Source: Seinonella peptonophila
Lineage (GTDB): Bacteria > Bacillota > Bacilli > Thermoactinomycetales > Thermoactinomycetaceae
DNA: 42,318 bases
Direction of reading: 5' to 3'
NCBI RefSeq assembly: GCF_900129355.1
Contig: NZ_FQVL01000019.1
Coordinates: 1-42,318, forward strand
Positions 7,676 through 15,090 of this stretch are shown here, in pieces. The position numbers were made by a program, and so were the translations under genes. The notes beneath the pieces were generated by a model. The model was not told the origin of the DNA. It saw nothing but the letters and a program-made list of their open reading frames with translations, and searched no databases. The first letter of the stretch is position 1; the number at the start of each line of letters is the position of its first letter.

Positions 7676-9106
7676 ATGAGCAAGTGTATAAATAAGGCAT
7701 CATTGATTTCTGCATTCTTACTTGTAGCTTTGTTGTTTCAACTTTTTATTCCAACTTCATATGCAGCAAACAAATCATATCAAGAAGAAAAAATTACATT
7801 TCAGAGTGGGACAGGACCATATAGAGAGACCCTGAATGGAACAGTTTTAGTCCCAAATACATCGGGTCTTCATCCAGCAATTGTGTTAGTTCATGGTGCG
7901 GGTAAAGGAGATCAGATGGAATTACGAAAAGAAGCAGAAATGTTCGTAAGAGCTGGAATGGTGACATTGATCTACAATAAACGAACGAAGGGATATAGCA
8001 AAACAGAACGCTCCTATCAATTATTAGCAGATGATGTGATTGCAGCGATGAAAACAATTTCCACCAGACCTGATGTAGACACAAAAAAAATAGGTTTATG
8101 GGGGTTTAGTGAAGGTGGTTGGGTTGCGCCACTTGCTGCTTCAAAATCGAAACAGGTTGCATTTATGATTACAATAGGCGCTCCACTTGTTAAGCCACTA
8201 CAACAACAAACGTGGAGTTTAGAAAACCGGTTGCACCATATTGGCGTCACATCGGACGCGATGATCCAATCATTAGCACGCAATGGAGCTAAATTTGTGT
8301 ATTCAGCAGGTTTATTCCCTGAGGCAGCTTATGATCCTGTTCCAGTTATGAAACAAATCAAGCAACCTGTACTGGCAATCTGGGGGAGTCAAGATCGAAT
8401 CGTCCCACCAGAAGAAAGCTCACAAATCATGAAAAAGATACTCAATACTTCTGGGAATTATTACAATACGATGCTCTTTCTAAAAGATGCTACTCACGAA
8501 GGTTTTCAAAGTAGCGAAGATGGTTTTGCCAACACGCCATCATTCACTGCAGATTATGAGAAAGAACTGAACACTTGGCTAGATCAAGTGTTAAAAGGCA
8601 ATCCTCCTGTATCCAAGGTTATCGGGCAAACACCTACACAAGAGAGATTATCGCCTCCAGAAGTTACATCATTACATTGGTATGATTCTGCTAAGTTTCA
8701 ATTAAAACTCATTCTCTTTTTTCTTATCGTTTTCATCGGTTATTTTATAATAGGAATTTTTAATCGAAAATCTAAGAGTGCTACAGCACCTCTTGTACAA
8801 AAATGGGCAAAGCATCTGGCGATTAGTGGGCTTGTTACTGTCCTTCTATTTTGGGCATACTTGCTACTCATCTGGTTCTTTGGAGGTCAAATCGTGGGGT
8901 ATATCATGCTAGGCAGGTCTATATTTTGGCTATTGATTCAACTACTTACTATCTCAACATGTTTGTTTACCCTATGGTTGATCATGGTTTGGTGGAAAAA
9001 CCGCACATGTGTCCGGCTTCTAGATAAGATTCGTTTCTCCCTACTCGTTCTTGGTGGTATTGTATTGCTACCATGGGCATTGTACTGGCAACTCCTCTTC
9101 TCATGA
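7676..9106 (+). CDS. secreted alpha/beta hydrolase with C-terminal membrane domain
   Basis: A signal peptide or anchor (residues 10-30, ending TSYA-A) precedes an alpha/beta hydrolase domain. The domain has an 'HGAGKGD' oxyanion loop, the nucleophile elbow G-F-S145-E-G-G, acid D240 in 'WGSQDRIVPP' and H274 in 'DATHEGF', the full triad of dienelactone-hydrolase/acyl-peptidase-like enzymes. Four hydrophobic helices follow from about residue 340 to the end, so the enzyme domain is exported but held in the membrane. This fusion is longer than the usual free hydrolase (about 300). The ATG has AAGG about 8 bases upstream. It has its own promoter and is monocistronic. The substrate is probably a small ester but is not determined. 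Confidence 0.8.
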   Translation: MSKCINKASLISAFLLVALLFQLFIPTSYAANKSYQEEKITFQSGTGPYRETLNGTVLVPNTSGLHPAIVLVHGAGKGDQMELRKEAEMFVRAGMVTLIYNKRTKGYSKTERSYQLLADDVIAAMKTISTRPDVDTKKIGLWGFSEGGWVAPLAASKSKQVAFMITIGAPLVKPLQQQTWSLENRLHHIGVTSDAMIQSLARNGAKFVYSAGLFPEAAYDPVPVMKQIKQPVLAIWGSQDRIVPPEESSQIMKKILNTSGNYYNTMLFLKDATHEGFQSSEDGFANTPSFTADYEKELNTWLDQVLKGNPPVSKVIGQTPTQERLSPPEVTSLHWYDSAKFQLKLILFFLIVFIGYFIIGIFNRKSKSATAPLVQKWAKHLAISGLVTVLLFWAYLLLIWFFGGQIVGYIMLGRSIFWLLIQLLTISTCLFTLWLIMVWWKNRTCVRLLDKIRFSLLVLGGIVLLPWALYWQLLFS

Positions 9107-9136
9107 TGGCTACACCTTCTTAAATTTGAAGCAAAT

Positions 9137-9164
9137 AAAAAGCCACAAGAATAATGTGACTTTT
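9137..9164. terminator. bidirectional terminator
   Basis: AAAAAGCCACA and TGTGACTTTT form a stem with an A-run on one side and a T-run on the other, so it works in both directions. It serves the hydrolase (plus) and the 199-residue gene (minus). Confidence 0.6.
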
Positions 9165-9165
9165 A

Positions 9166-9765
9166 CTAACGCTCATCTATATTGGGTCCATCAAGTTCTT
9201 GGGACCCTTTTCCTTTACCAATAACTGTGATCTCATTTACTCTTGATGGTTCGAATGTTATTTTAGGAGAGTTATCAGATTTTGTATATCCCATTTTGTC
9301 TACTTTTTCTTCAAAATATTTCTCCCCTTGTTTTCCTATAAAATCATCGGGGATTGTGGGCTCTCCATGTTCTTTTCTATAAGCCTGAATTCTAGCTACA
9401 TCTCTGTATGGATCATTAGCCCCATGGCACCAATATTCAACCTTTCCTGTATCAGGATCACGAAATTCTACAATTGTACGGTTATCAACATTAAAATTAC
9501 GCCATTCTATTCCGTCTTTACCAAAATGATATTGAGTACCTTCCATAGTTTTCTCAACACCCTCAGATGTAACTTTAGGTAAATCTTTTGCTTTAGTATC
9601 TTCTGGTATTAACTTATTTATAAATCGGCTTAAACCAAGTCTTTTTTCAATTTTTAATTTTCCTAAATTAGGCATTTTGTTTTTGGAAGTTATTGGAATT
9701 AAAAAGTTCATTATTTTTCCAAGTCCACCTAAATTTCTCCCTTCAAATCGTTTATCCTCTGACAT
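9166..9765 (-). CDS. unknown 199-residue soluble protein
   Basis: A strong ribosome site (AAGGAGG, 7 bases before ATG) and a terminator right after the stop support a real gene. The N-terminal third is basic (linker-like, 'KMPNLGKLKIEKRLGLSRF'). The middle has 'GTQYHFGKDGIEWRNFNVDN' and 'DPDTGKVEYWCHGANDP'. There is no signal peptide or membrane helix. A basic linker plus a compact C-terminal domain would fit an orphan toxin-tip or phage-associated protein, but no catalytic motif is certain and I do not recognise the family. Confidence 0.6.
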   Translation of the reverse strand: MSEDKRFEGRNLGGLGKIMNFLIPITSKNKMPNLGKLKIEKRLGLSRFINKLIPEDTKAKDLPKVTSEGVEKTMEGTQYHFGKDGIEWRNFNVDNRTIVEFRDPDTGKVEYWCHGANDPYRDVARIQAYRKEHGEPTIPDDFIGKQGEKYFEEKVDKMGYTKSDNSPKITFEPSRVNEITVIGKGKGSQELDGPNIDER

Positions 9766-9836
9766 ATAAAACCTCCTTAATCAAATCAATCACCTTAATA
9801 ATATATTATTCAATAATAAAAGTTAATTAAACATAT

Positions 9837-10925
9837 TCACCAAACTATTCTAAAGAAGATCTTCCTGTATTGACTTTCTAATCTATTGCATATATACCAA
9901 AAATGGATATTTATATGGATTTTTTTGCATTTAGGACAAAATAATAAAGACACTTCTTTTAATTCATTCCGAATGTCAGCAACTACTTCACCTACTGTAA
10001 AGCCTGGTTTAGTGGGTTTAATCTCTTGAAAGTACATCCTAAACCATCCTCAAACATCTTCTGTCTACGTATTTCATTTACCTGGTCATAACCTGCATGT
10101 CCATTTTCATCAATTTCTATAGCCCACTTTAATTCCTCAATATAAATATCAATTTCCTCTCTCGTACCTTCAATTGTTTTCTTTTCAATGATCGTCAAAT
10201 CAGGAAAAGCTGCTTTTAAAGCATATGCAATATCAACTTCAACAGGAGACATGAACGATTTAATCCCTAAGTGTTGAGCTAATATGTGTACTATTTTCTT
10301 TCTTTTAAATCCAGTACAAAAACGAATTAAACCCTCTTCTGAAATGTACTAAGCACGATCTATCATTTTTTTCTCGCTTTGATCAAAGTAATCTTTTAAC
10401 ATTTGAGTGATGTTACCTGAGTACCCCATATTCTTCATGAAATTTCTAGCTTGATAATAATATGTTAACGTGGTTTGTACCACTTTGATATCTAATTTGT
10501 AGTCATCGCAAAACTCAATAAATTTTCTATGTGTTGATTGCTCTTCAGTGTCGAGAAGATAGGTTCTAATTTGCTTAGCTACTTCAGAGTCGCGTAAGAG
10601 CATACCGACTCGAAGATTGCACGGCGAGGGAAAGTGCTAATGATCTAGCACGAGTTTTTATGTGACTGGACTTCTTCAAGGAGTTCAGTTGTTCACCAGA
10701 ATAAACAGTATAACCATCTGATAATAATTCATTTTTATGATCAAATGTTAAACTATTGATTGACTTTTTACTTACCTCATAAAATCCAGCTACTTGTTCG
10801 GTTGTCATCAATTTCGTATTTGGTAAAAATACTAAGTCCTTAACCTTGTCTAGAACTTCCGTTTTCCCCATCATTGTTACGCGAACAGATTTACTTTCTA
10901 ACAACATTCCTTCATTAATTTTCAT
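9837..10925 (-). pseudogene. phage antirepressor-like gene with C-terminal nuclease-like domain, broken
   Basis: The reading starts at ATG 10925 (AAGGTGG just upstream). An N-terminal block with 'KDLVFLPNTKLMTTEQVAGFYEVSKKSINSL' and, in the next frame, 'LRVGMLLRDSEVAKQIRTYLLD' is the signature of Bacillus phage antirepressor/Rha-like proteins. There is a frameshift near 10625, then an in-frame TAG after 'KKMIDRA' (10349-10351), beyond which the same frame continues into 'YISEEGLIRFCTGFKRKK' and 'MSPVEVDIAYALKAAFP'. The tail 'REEIDIYIEELKWAIEIDENGHAGYD' looks like a D-ExK endonuclease core. A second shift near 10030 leads into 'KPGFTVGEVVADIRNEL'. At least three lesions make it dead. Confidence 0.65.
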
Positions 10926-10980
10926 TCTTACCACCTTGTCCCTTTTGTCCCTTTCTCCTGTTTCCTTTTGGAATTAAAAA

Positions 10981-11005
10981 AGGAAGCGACAAATTATCGC
11001 TTCCT
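10981..11005 (-). terminator. minus-strand terminator after structured RNA copy 1
   Basis: Perfect 9-bp arms (AGGAAGCGA / TCGCTTCCT) have a 7-base loop. On the minus strand a run of six T follows. It lies just downstream, on that strand, of the structured element at 11012-11100 and before the antirepressor gene. Confidence 0.6.
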
Positions 11006-11011
11006 AAATGG

Positions 11012-11100
11012 AGCCTGAACACGTGGGAAGGAAAAGGAAAAACCACTCGCAATAAGGAGCTACCTTAAAGCGGTTCAGGCTATGTATTTGGTTTTGGTTC
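11012..11100 (-). ncRNA. candidate structured small RNA, copy 1
   Basis: Outer arms AGCCTGAAC (11012-11020) and GTTCAGGCT (11073-11081) pair perfectly, with an inner GTGG/CCAC pair. The 16 bases ATGTATTTGGTTTTGG flank it at 11082-11097. The same arrangement recurs at 11746-11822, where the seventh and eighth outer pairs change from A-T, A-T to T-A, T-G, so pairing is kept. On the minus strand the element is followed at once by a terminator, giving a candidate transcript of roughly 110-120 bases. The function is unknown. Strand choice rests on the terminators. Confidence 0.45.
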
Positions 11101-11112
11101 GTTATGTGGCAT

Positions 11113-11143
11113 AAAAATAGCCCCTGCCAATTTAGGCAGAGAC
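11113..11143 (-). terminator. minus-strand terminator
   Basis: CTCTGCC and GGCAGGGG (minus strand) pair, with CTATTTTT after. It lies only about 15 bases beyond the promoter-like motif copy 1, so no protein gene separates them, unlike the other two copies of that motif. Confidence 0.5.
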
Positions 11144-11154
11144 TTAATTACTTT

Positions 11155-11181
11155 CTACTATATATGTGCAGTCAGAGGCAC
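11155..11181. promoter_or_regulatory. CTACTATATATGTGC motif, copy 1
   Basis: This 27-bp motif occurs three times without gaps: CTACTATATATGTGC, then NN(Y)CAGNNGCAC. Read on the minus strand, a GTGC-N7/8-GCAC dyad abuts TATATA, as expected for an operator overlapping a -10 box. Copies 2 and 3 lie directly upstream of minus-strand genes. Confidence 0.5.
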
Positions 11182-11225
11182 AATAAGGGATATAATTTTG
11201 GGAAATTTCTATTTTTTTACTTTAA

Positions 11226-11349
11226 TTCGTATTTTCGTAGACATAGAAGCAATAAGTATGCTTTCATTTATTTAACGCAACATCCGATTAGCCTATCTCA
11301 AAAACCGGGTTAGGCCAGCAACCGTTCGACCACGTTCGAAAGGAGAGAA
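11226..11349 (+). promoter_or_regulatory. conserved leader of small-peptide cassette A
   Basis: About 125 bases ending in AAAGGAGAGAAG are closely repeated before the second small ORF (12682-12793), including ATGCTTTCATTTATTTAAC and GGTTAGGCCAGCAACCGTTC. Such conservation outside the coding region suggests a structured 5' untranslated leader. Confidence 0.5.
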
Positions 11350-11604
11350 GTGGACCTTCTCCAGATCATCGGCCTTCTTTCTGTCGCCTACATGATTGGA
11401 GGCTTCCTAGGATGCCTCCTAAAAGTCATGATGGACTACAGCACAATACGCTTTCCGTTCATAGACGGTGGAATAATGTCCGCTTCGATGGTTTTATTTG
11501 CCATCGCAGAAATCAACAGCCAGGAGAGCCCTATTGTTGGAGGCGCTCTTGGACTTGTTGCCGGAGCTTGTATCACCTTTCTCATTGAGTGGTTCGCTGA
11601 CTAG
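11350..11604 (+). CDS. small membrane protein with sequestered start (cassette A)
   Basis: The 84 residues start MDLLQIIGLL and form about three hydrophobic helices (roughly 4-26, 40-52 and 62-80). The start is GTG at 11350, 4 bases after AAAGGAG. The hairpin GAGAAG-TGGAC-CTTCTC (11345-11361) buries the ribosome site and start codon. The leader, the first residues (M-D/E-LLQ) and the downstream hairpin are shared with cassette B, while the rest of the protein is unrelated. It could be a holin-like or type I toxin-like membrane peptide. The protein itself matches no family I can name. Confidence 0.55.
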   Translation: MDLLQIIGLLSVAYMIGGFLGCLLKVMMDYSTIRFPFIDGGIMSASMVLFAIAEINSQESPIVGGALGLVAGACITFLIEWFAD

Positions 11605-11631
11605 GAAATCCCGCCTCCCAGAAAGAAGCTG

Positions 11632-11689
11632 AACATCCAAAAGCAGTCACACCTCCGCAAGTTCGAGGGATGGGCTGCTTTTGGATGTT
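11632..11689 (+). terminator. long hairpin, cassette A
   Basis: 17-bp arms starting AACATCCAAAAGCAG enclose a loop containing ACACCTCCGCAAGTTCGAGG, which is identical in cassette B (12920-12976). There is no T-run. The loop carries CCTCC, complementary to Shine-Dalgarno sequence. It may stabilise or end the peptide mRNA. Confidence 0.5.
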
Positions 11690-11702
11690 GAAATATACTT
11701 TT

Positions 11703-11727
11703 AAGACACCCGAAATCTGAGTGCCTT
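11703..11727. terminator. small hairpin after cassette A
   Basis: AAGACAC and GTGCCTT pair with one mismatch and are followed on the plus strand by TTAATTTTT. The homologous hairpin after cassette B is at 12990-13016. On the minus strand it follows structured RNA copy 2. Confidence 0.4.
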
Positions 11728-11745
11728 AATTTTTAAGCCTGTTCG

Positions 11746-11822
11746 TGTGGAAGGAGTTGGTTAAACCACTCTTACCAGAGATCAACTCGGAAAGGGACAG
11801 GCTATGTATTTGGTTTTGGGTC
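11746..11822 (-). ncRNA. candidate structured small RNA, copy 2
   Basis: The arms are AGCCTGTTC (11746-11754) and GGACAGGCT (11795-11803), with the inner GTGG/CCAC pair and the flank ATGTATTTGGTTTTGG kept as in copy 1. The outer stem shows compensatory change relative to copy 1. On the minus strand it runs into the hairpin 11703-11727 and toward the 3' end of cassette A, so it is convergent with that mRNA, as antitoxin RNAs often are. Confidence 0.45.
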
Positions 11823-11873
11823 ATGAATGCAACGCAAGTGAAAATGTACTTAGGTATAAATCAATCAATTTGT

Positions 11874-11904
11874 AAAAAAAAGCCTTTACCAAATTAGGTA
11901 AAGT
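11874..11904 (-). terminator. terminator of the 199-residue gene
   Basis: Minus strand: CTTTACC, TAATTT loop, GGTAAAGGC, then seven T. It ends the gene at 11926-12525. Confidence 0.65.
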
Positions 11905-11925
11905 TAATCTAAGCTTTAAATTTAA

Positions 11926-12525
11926 TTATTTTTCTTTATCCTCGTTTCCTTCTTCCATTCCCCTTTCTGTACTTCTTAAAATATCATCCCAATCAGGCTT
12001 GCCTCCTTTCTGTGTAAAAAGCTTCAAAGCCTGATCATGGGCGATTGGATCAATTACTGTGGATTCTCCATATTCCCCTTTCTCTACATCTATTTCTCTC
12101 CCCAGACTTTCTAATAAATTCCTATGATTAATCTTTTTAGTTTCTCTTTCTTCGTGAAGTTGTAAAGCTTTATTATGCGAGATTCCGCTTTCCCTATCTG
12201 CATCAAATTGAGTAAACTCTTCATAAGATAATGTTGCGCGTTTACCTCGTTCGTCTTGTAAATTACCATTTTCAGTCCTACTTAAAGACCCTTCTTCTTC
12301 AATCACAACACTTAAATTTTCTTTTTCTATTGTTTCACCTCTCATCTGTTCTACTTGCTCAATATCACTTAATCGAACTCGATAACCTCCAAATTCATGT
12401 TTTCCTGAAAGTGAAATTCTTTCGTAGAAACTTGTATTATTATTCCTCTGATAATTATTTAAAACAATCCCATTTCCCACTTCTTTGCTTGAAGTGAGTG
12501 TAATAGCATTATCCTGAGTAGACAT
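11926..12525 (-). CDS. unknown hydrophilic 199-residue protein
   Basis: ATG at 12525 follows AAAGGTGA by 7 bases. The protein is very hydrophilic and acidic/basic mixed, with no membrane segment. It holds two similar short blocks, 'SHNKALQLHEERE' and 'AHDQALKLFTQKGGKPDW', which may be a helical repeat. The gene has its own terminator, and motif copy 2 (12605-12631) about 80 bases upstream may be its promoter. It lies between the two membrane-peptide cassettes on the opposite strand. I do not recognise it. Confidence 0.6.
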   Translation of the reverse strand: MSTQDNAITLTSSKEVGNGIVLNNYQRNNNTSFYERISLSGKHEFGGYRVRLSDIEQVEQMRGETIEKENLSVVIEEEGSLSRTENGNLQDERGKRATLSYEEFTQFDADRESGISHNKALQLHEERETKKINHRNLLESLGREIDVEKGEYGESTVIDPIAHDQALKLFTQKGGKPDWDDILRSTERGMEEGNEDKEK

Positions 12526-12604
12526 AATTATTCACCTTTTTAATACTTTTAATTAGGATTACTATATCTCAGTTTTCAAACTCATCTAACCCTTAAAAAT
12601 ACCT

Positions 12605-12631
12605 CTACTATATATGTGCCGTCAGCAGCAT
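12605..12631. promoter_or_regulatory. CTACTATATATGTGC motif, copy 2
   Basis: This is the same 27-bp motif as at 11155 and 13496. It lies upstream of the minus-strand gene 11926-12525 and, on the plus strand, about 190 bases before the start of cassette B. Confidence 0.5.
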
Positions 12632-12681
12632 AAAGAGGGACATTATTAATAAATTTTTATTTTTCACACCTAATCGGATTT

Positions 12682-12793
12682 TCATTGACATAGGAAAAAT
12701 AAATATGCTTTCATTTATTTAACACAACATAGCCCATCTCAGAACCCTGGTTAGGCCAGCAACCGTTCGATACGACCATTCGAAAGGAGAGAA
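12682..12793 (+). promoter_or_regulatory. conserved leader of small-peptide cassette B
   Basis: This leader is homologous to 11226-11349, ending in CGAAAGGAGAGAAG. It differs by scattered substitutions and small deletions, so the conservation is by descent with structure-like constraint near the start codon. Confidence 0.5.
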
Positions 12794-12886
12794 GTGGAAC
12801 TTCTCCAGGACATCGGTATCAGTGTTGTCATCTTCCTAACCGTAGTCTTCATCATTGTTTCCATCATAGCATTGCGAAAGATGTAA
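12794..12886 (+). CDS. 30-residue hydrophobic peptide, type I toxin-like (cassette B)
   Basis: GTG at 12794 encodes a 30-residue peptide beginning MELLQDIGISVVIFL and ending IALRKM. It is a single hydrophobic helix with a basic end, as in small membrane toxins of the TxpA/BsrG/Fst type, although sequence identity to those cannot be claimed. The start lies in the hairpin GAGAAGT-GGA-ACTTCTC (12789-12805), which hides AAAGGAG and the GTG. A long hairpin follows at 12920-12976. The conserved leader and 3' hairpin shared with cassette A argue that this very short ORF is real. Confidence 0.55.
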   Translation: MELLQDIGISVVIFLTVVFIIVSIIALRKM

Positions 12887-12919
12887 GACTGATCCCAGAA
12901 GAAGCCGAAAGAAAAAAGT

Positions 12920-12976
12920 ACATCCAAAAGCAGTCACACCTCCGCAAGTTCGAGGGATGGGCTGCTTTTTGGTGTT
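12920..12976 (+). terminator. long hairpin, cassette B
   Basis: This is homologous to 11632-11689; the loop with CACACCTCCGCAAGTTCGAG is identical. Arms of about 16 bp contain G-T pairs and one mismatch. Confidence 0.5.
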
Positions 12977-12989
12977 GAAATATACTTTT

Positions 12990-13016
12990 AAGACACCCAG
13001 AAAAACTAAGTGTCTT
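12990..13016 (-). terminator. terminator of the 142-residue gene
   Basis: AAGACAC and GTGTCTT pair perfectly over a 13-base loop, 20 bases beyond the stop of the minus-strand gene at 13038-13466. Its homologue sits at 11703-11727. Confidence 0.5.
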
Positions 13017-13037
13017 TGCCTATAAATAGAGAAATTA

Positions 13038-13466
13038 TTAAATGTACACTTCTTCCACACTATCAATTTGTACAAAAGAATAAGAGAGAAGTGGAGTTGT
13101 ATGAAAAGTGAATAGATCAGTTAAAACATGATATATACTTGTACTTTCAGTATCTCCTGACGTGACTTTTCTCGTATATTCTTTTATAAAAACTGTTTGA
13201 TCTACTGTTTCAAAAGATAGAGTTACCTTATGATGTAGTTCAGGTATTGTTTCCGTAGGTGTAGAACTTATAACGCTTGTTTCTAATCGTTTTAATATCT
13301 GATTACTAGTTGGATTAAAGTCAAAATTAAAGTACCGAACCATTGCAAACCATCTTGCGTTCGCTTCATCTGAATTCGGAACTTCATATTGAACAGGTGC
13401 AGGTGAAATTTCTTGATCATCTTTTCGTACAATAGCCTTCGTCTCGACCACGAAATCAAAAGCCAT
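13038..13466 (-). CDS. unknown 142-residue protein
   Basis: ATG at 13466 has GTGGGGA about 6 bases upstream. The protein is beta-rich and without membrane segments ('VTLSFETVDQTVFIKEYTRKV', 'TTPLLSYSFVQIDSVEEVYI'). Motif copy 3 (13496-13522) lies 30-55 bases upstream and a terminator lies just downstream, so it is a complete promoter-gene-terminator unit. The domain is unknown; a phage accessory role fits the surroundings. Confidence 0.6.
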   Translation of the reverse strand: MAFDFVVETKAIVRKDDQEISPAPVQYEVPNSDEANARWFAMVRYFNFDFNPTSNQILKRLETSVISSTPTETIPELHHKVTLSFETVDQTVFIKEYTRKVTSGDTESTSIYHVLTDLFTFHTTPLLSYSFVQIDSVEEVYI

Positions 13467-13495
13467 ATAATCCCCACAATCCTAAAAAATATTTC

Positions 13496-13522
13496 CTACT
13501 ATATATGTGCAACCAGAAGCAC
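13496..13522. promoter_or_regulatory. CTACTATATATGTGC motif, copy 3
   Basis: On the minus strand GTGC-N7-TGCAC abuts ATATATAGTAG, 30 bases before the start of 13038-13466. This is the clearest case for a promoter/operator role. Confidence 0.5.
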
Positions 13523-13536
13523 AAAAGCTGAATCTT

Positions 13537-13843
13537 TTCCAACTTGTACCGCTGCAAAATCATATTTTGAACTCGGTTATATATTATAACTGGCGTTATT
13601 AAAAGAGAATAGATAGATATTGCTTGAATTACGTGACTTAAAACGAACGTTTCAAATAGCGACCATTCTAAATTGTCAAGAATGTTGTCGTGAGTTTGGA
13701 TTCGCCTGAGCTTTTGATTCAGAGAATGTTTTGGTTTTGCCTTTAATGTGTCCGACTTCGAATAATTTGTACCCCTTCTTATTAGCCTCAATCACTGCAT
13801 ACCCAGGGCTGGATAGAGATAAATCTAAACCTAGAATGATCAT
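13537..13843 (-). pseudogene. phage RuvC-like Holliday junction nuclease remnant
   Basis: ATG at 13843 overlaps the stop of the upstream nuclease gene (ATGA). The reading begins 'MIILGLDLSLSSPGYAVIE' and continues 'GHIKGKTKTFSES', which is the first strand of the RNase H-like fold with its catalytic Asp (D-L-S-L-x-x-P-G), followed by the GHIK strand of phage RuvC-like proteins. A frameshift near 13710 moves to 'RRIQTHDNILDNLEWSLFETFVL' and then the frame decays into the motif copy 3 region. About half the normal length survives. Confidence 0.55.
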
Positions 13844-14916
13844 AAAGAACCTTTTCCCTGTCTAATTTTCTCAATGTAATTCAATATCATTTCATACTTT
13901 GATAATAGAGATTGATTAGATTTCGTTTTTGGTTGAAGACCCAAATTGATTTCCTCATCTTCTATTTCTCTGATTTCATCTCGTGCCATAGATCGAGCAA
14001 TCACCTTTTTGTAATTGTTAAAGGTCCATTTGTGAATGTCCAGTTTGGGTGGACTACCATTTTTCACCCATTCGATTACCATATTGAATTTCTCTAGTAA
14101 TTCTTTTCGATCTTTCTCAGTCACGTAAACATGAAAACAACGTAAATCAGGATATTTTGCTTGATCCTCATCACTCATTTCCCAACTTTTCTTTGATAAG
14201 TTTCCATATAGCAATAGAAACTCATCGACCTGGTACATAATCGAATAAGCAACAACCTGTTTCACATGGTCAAAATCAGGACCACGCATGGAGAATTGAC
14301 TAGTTCTAGCGGACGATGTCTGTTTAGACTTGATTTCTAGTCCAATTTTAGAACCGTCTCTGTACTGCAAAATACCGTCTGGCTGACCTCCGATTGGGAC
14401 ACCTGAATAGACACCATAGGTTTTAGCAAACTCTTCCCACATCGGAACCTTAATAACATCACCAGATTTGGTTTCCATATCAGTGTATACAGGTATGAAA
14501 GTTGGTTCGTTTCCAGTCATTTTCTGATAATGCTTATGGATCGCTAACAAATCATGTTGGATCATATCCCCAAACATCCCGCCTAACTTCTGCCATCGTT
14601 TTTGGTGTGGTTGAATGGTGTCATCATCCGGTTTATCTCCTTTCGCCATATGGTAAAGCTCACGTAAGCAAGATGATGCACTAGAAGGATGAAAATAATG
14701 AACCCCCCGTTTTTTCAATCCTTTTGACGGAGGGTTTAGAATCGCTTCATATTTGATTTTATGAATGTAGGCTTCTAACTCCAGGTCATACGGTTGTTTT
14801 TCTGAGTGGAAATTGTTGATCATACTTAGAAAATCGGTTGTTAGTTGTTCCCCTCGTTGTGCTATATTTTCGGTTTCCATTTGATCTATAATTTCACTTG
14901 CCGTGCTTGTGAACAT
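13840..14916 (-). CDS. PD-(D/E)XK phage nuclease (RecB/Cas4-like)
   Basis: The protein has 358 residues. The core 'IGGQPDGIL' (D180), 'KIGLEIKSKQ' (E194-I-K196) and 'KQVVAYSIMYQ' (Q220, Y224) is the D-ExK-QxxxY pattern of RecB/Cas4-type exonucleases. A single Cys in 'SSASSCLRELYHM' (C83) recalls the iron-sulphur Cys before the Cas4 fold, but the three C-terminal Cys are absent, so no cluster is expected. The start ATG at 14916 has AGGAGAG about 10 bases upstream. It overlaps the RuvC-like remnant by 4 bases, so the two formed an operon for phage DNA processing. It appears intact. Confidence 0.75.
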   Translation of the reverse strand: MFTSTASEIIDQMETENIAQRGEQLTTDFLSMINNFHSEKQPYDLELEAYIHKIKYEAILNPPSKGLKKRGVHYFHPSSASSCLRELYHMAKGDKPDDDTIQPHQKRWQKLGGMFGDMIQHDLLAIHKHYQKMTGNEPTFIPVYTDMETKSGDVIKVPMWEEFAKTYGVYSGVPIGGQPDGILQYRDGSKIGLEIKSKQTSSARTSQFSMRGPDFDHVKQVVAYSIMYQVDEFLLLYGNLSKKSWEMSDEDQAKYPDLRCFHVYVTEKDRKELLEKFNMVIEWVKNGSPPKLDIHKWTFNNYKKVIARSMARDEIREIEDEEINLGLQPKTKSNQSLLSKYEMILNYIEKIRQGKGSL

Positions 14917-15090
14917 TTAATTTAATCTCTCCTCTATAATAGTTCTATTTTTCTTGTATATGTGACTTTCCTCTTTCGATCTAAAAGACTCTTTGCTGCA
15001 AACTTTATTAAATTTCATCTGGTACTTCTCTTTTCTGTGAACACCTATACCATAAATCTACCAGTTTTTTATGAGAATACTCACATCTTT

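Noticed and set aside
11155-13522. CRISPR array interpretation of the three 27-bp motifs
   Set aside because: Spacing is about 1.45 kb and 0.9 kb with genes between; no regular repeat-spacer pattern.
13840-14916. Cas4 identity for the PD-(D/E)XK nuclease
   Set aside because: There are no C-terminal cysteine triad, no cas genes and no CRISPR array; a phage nuclease fits better.
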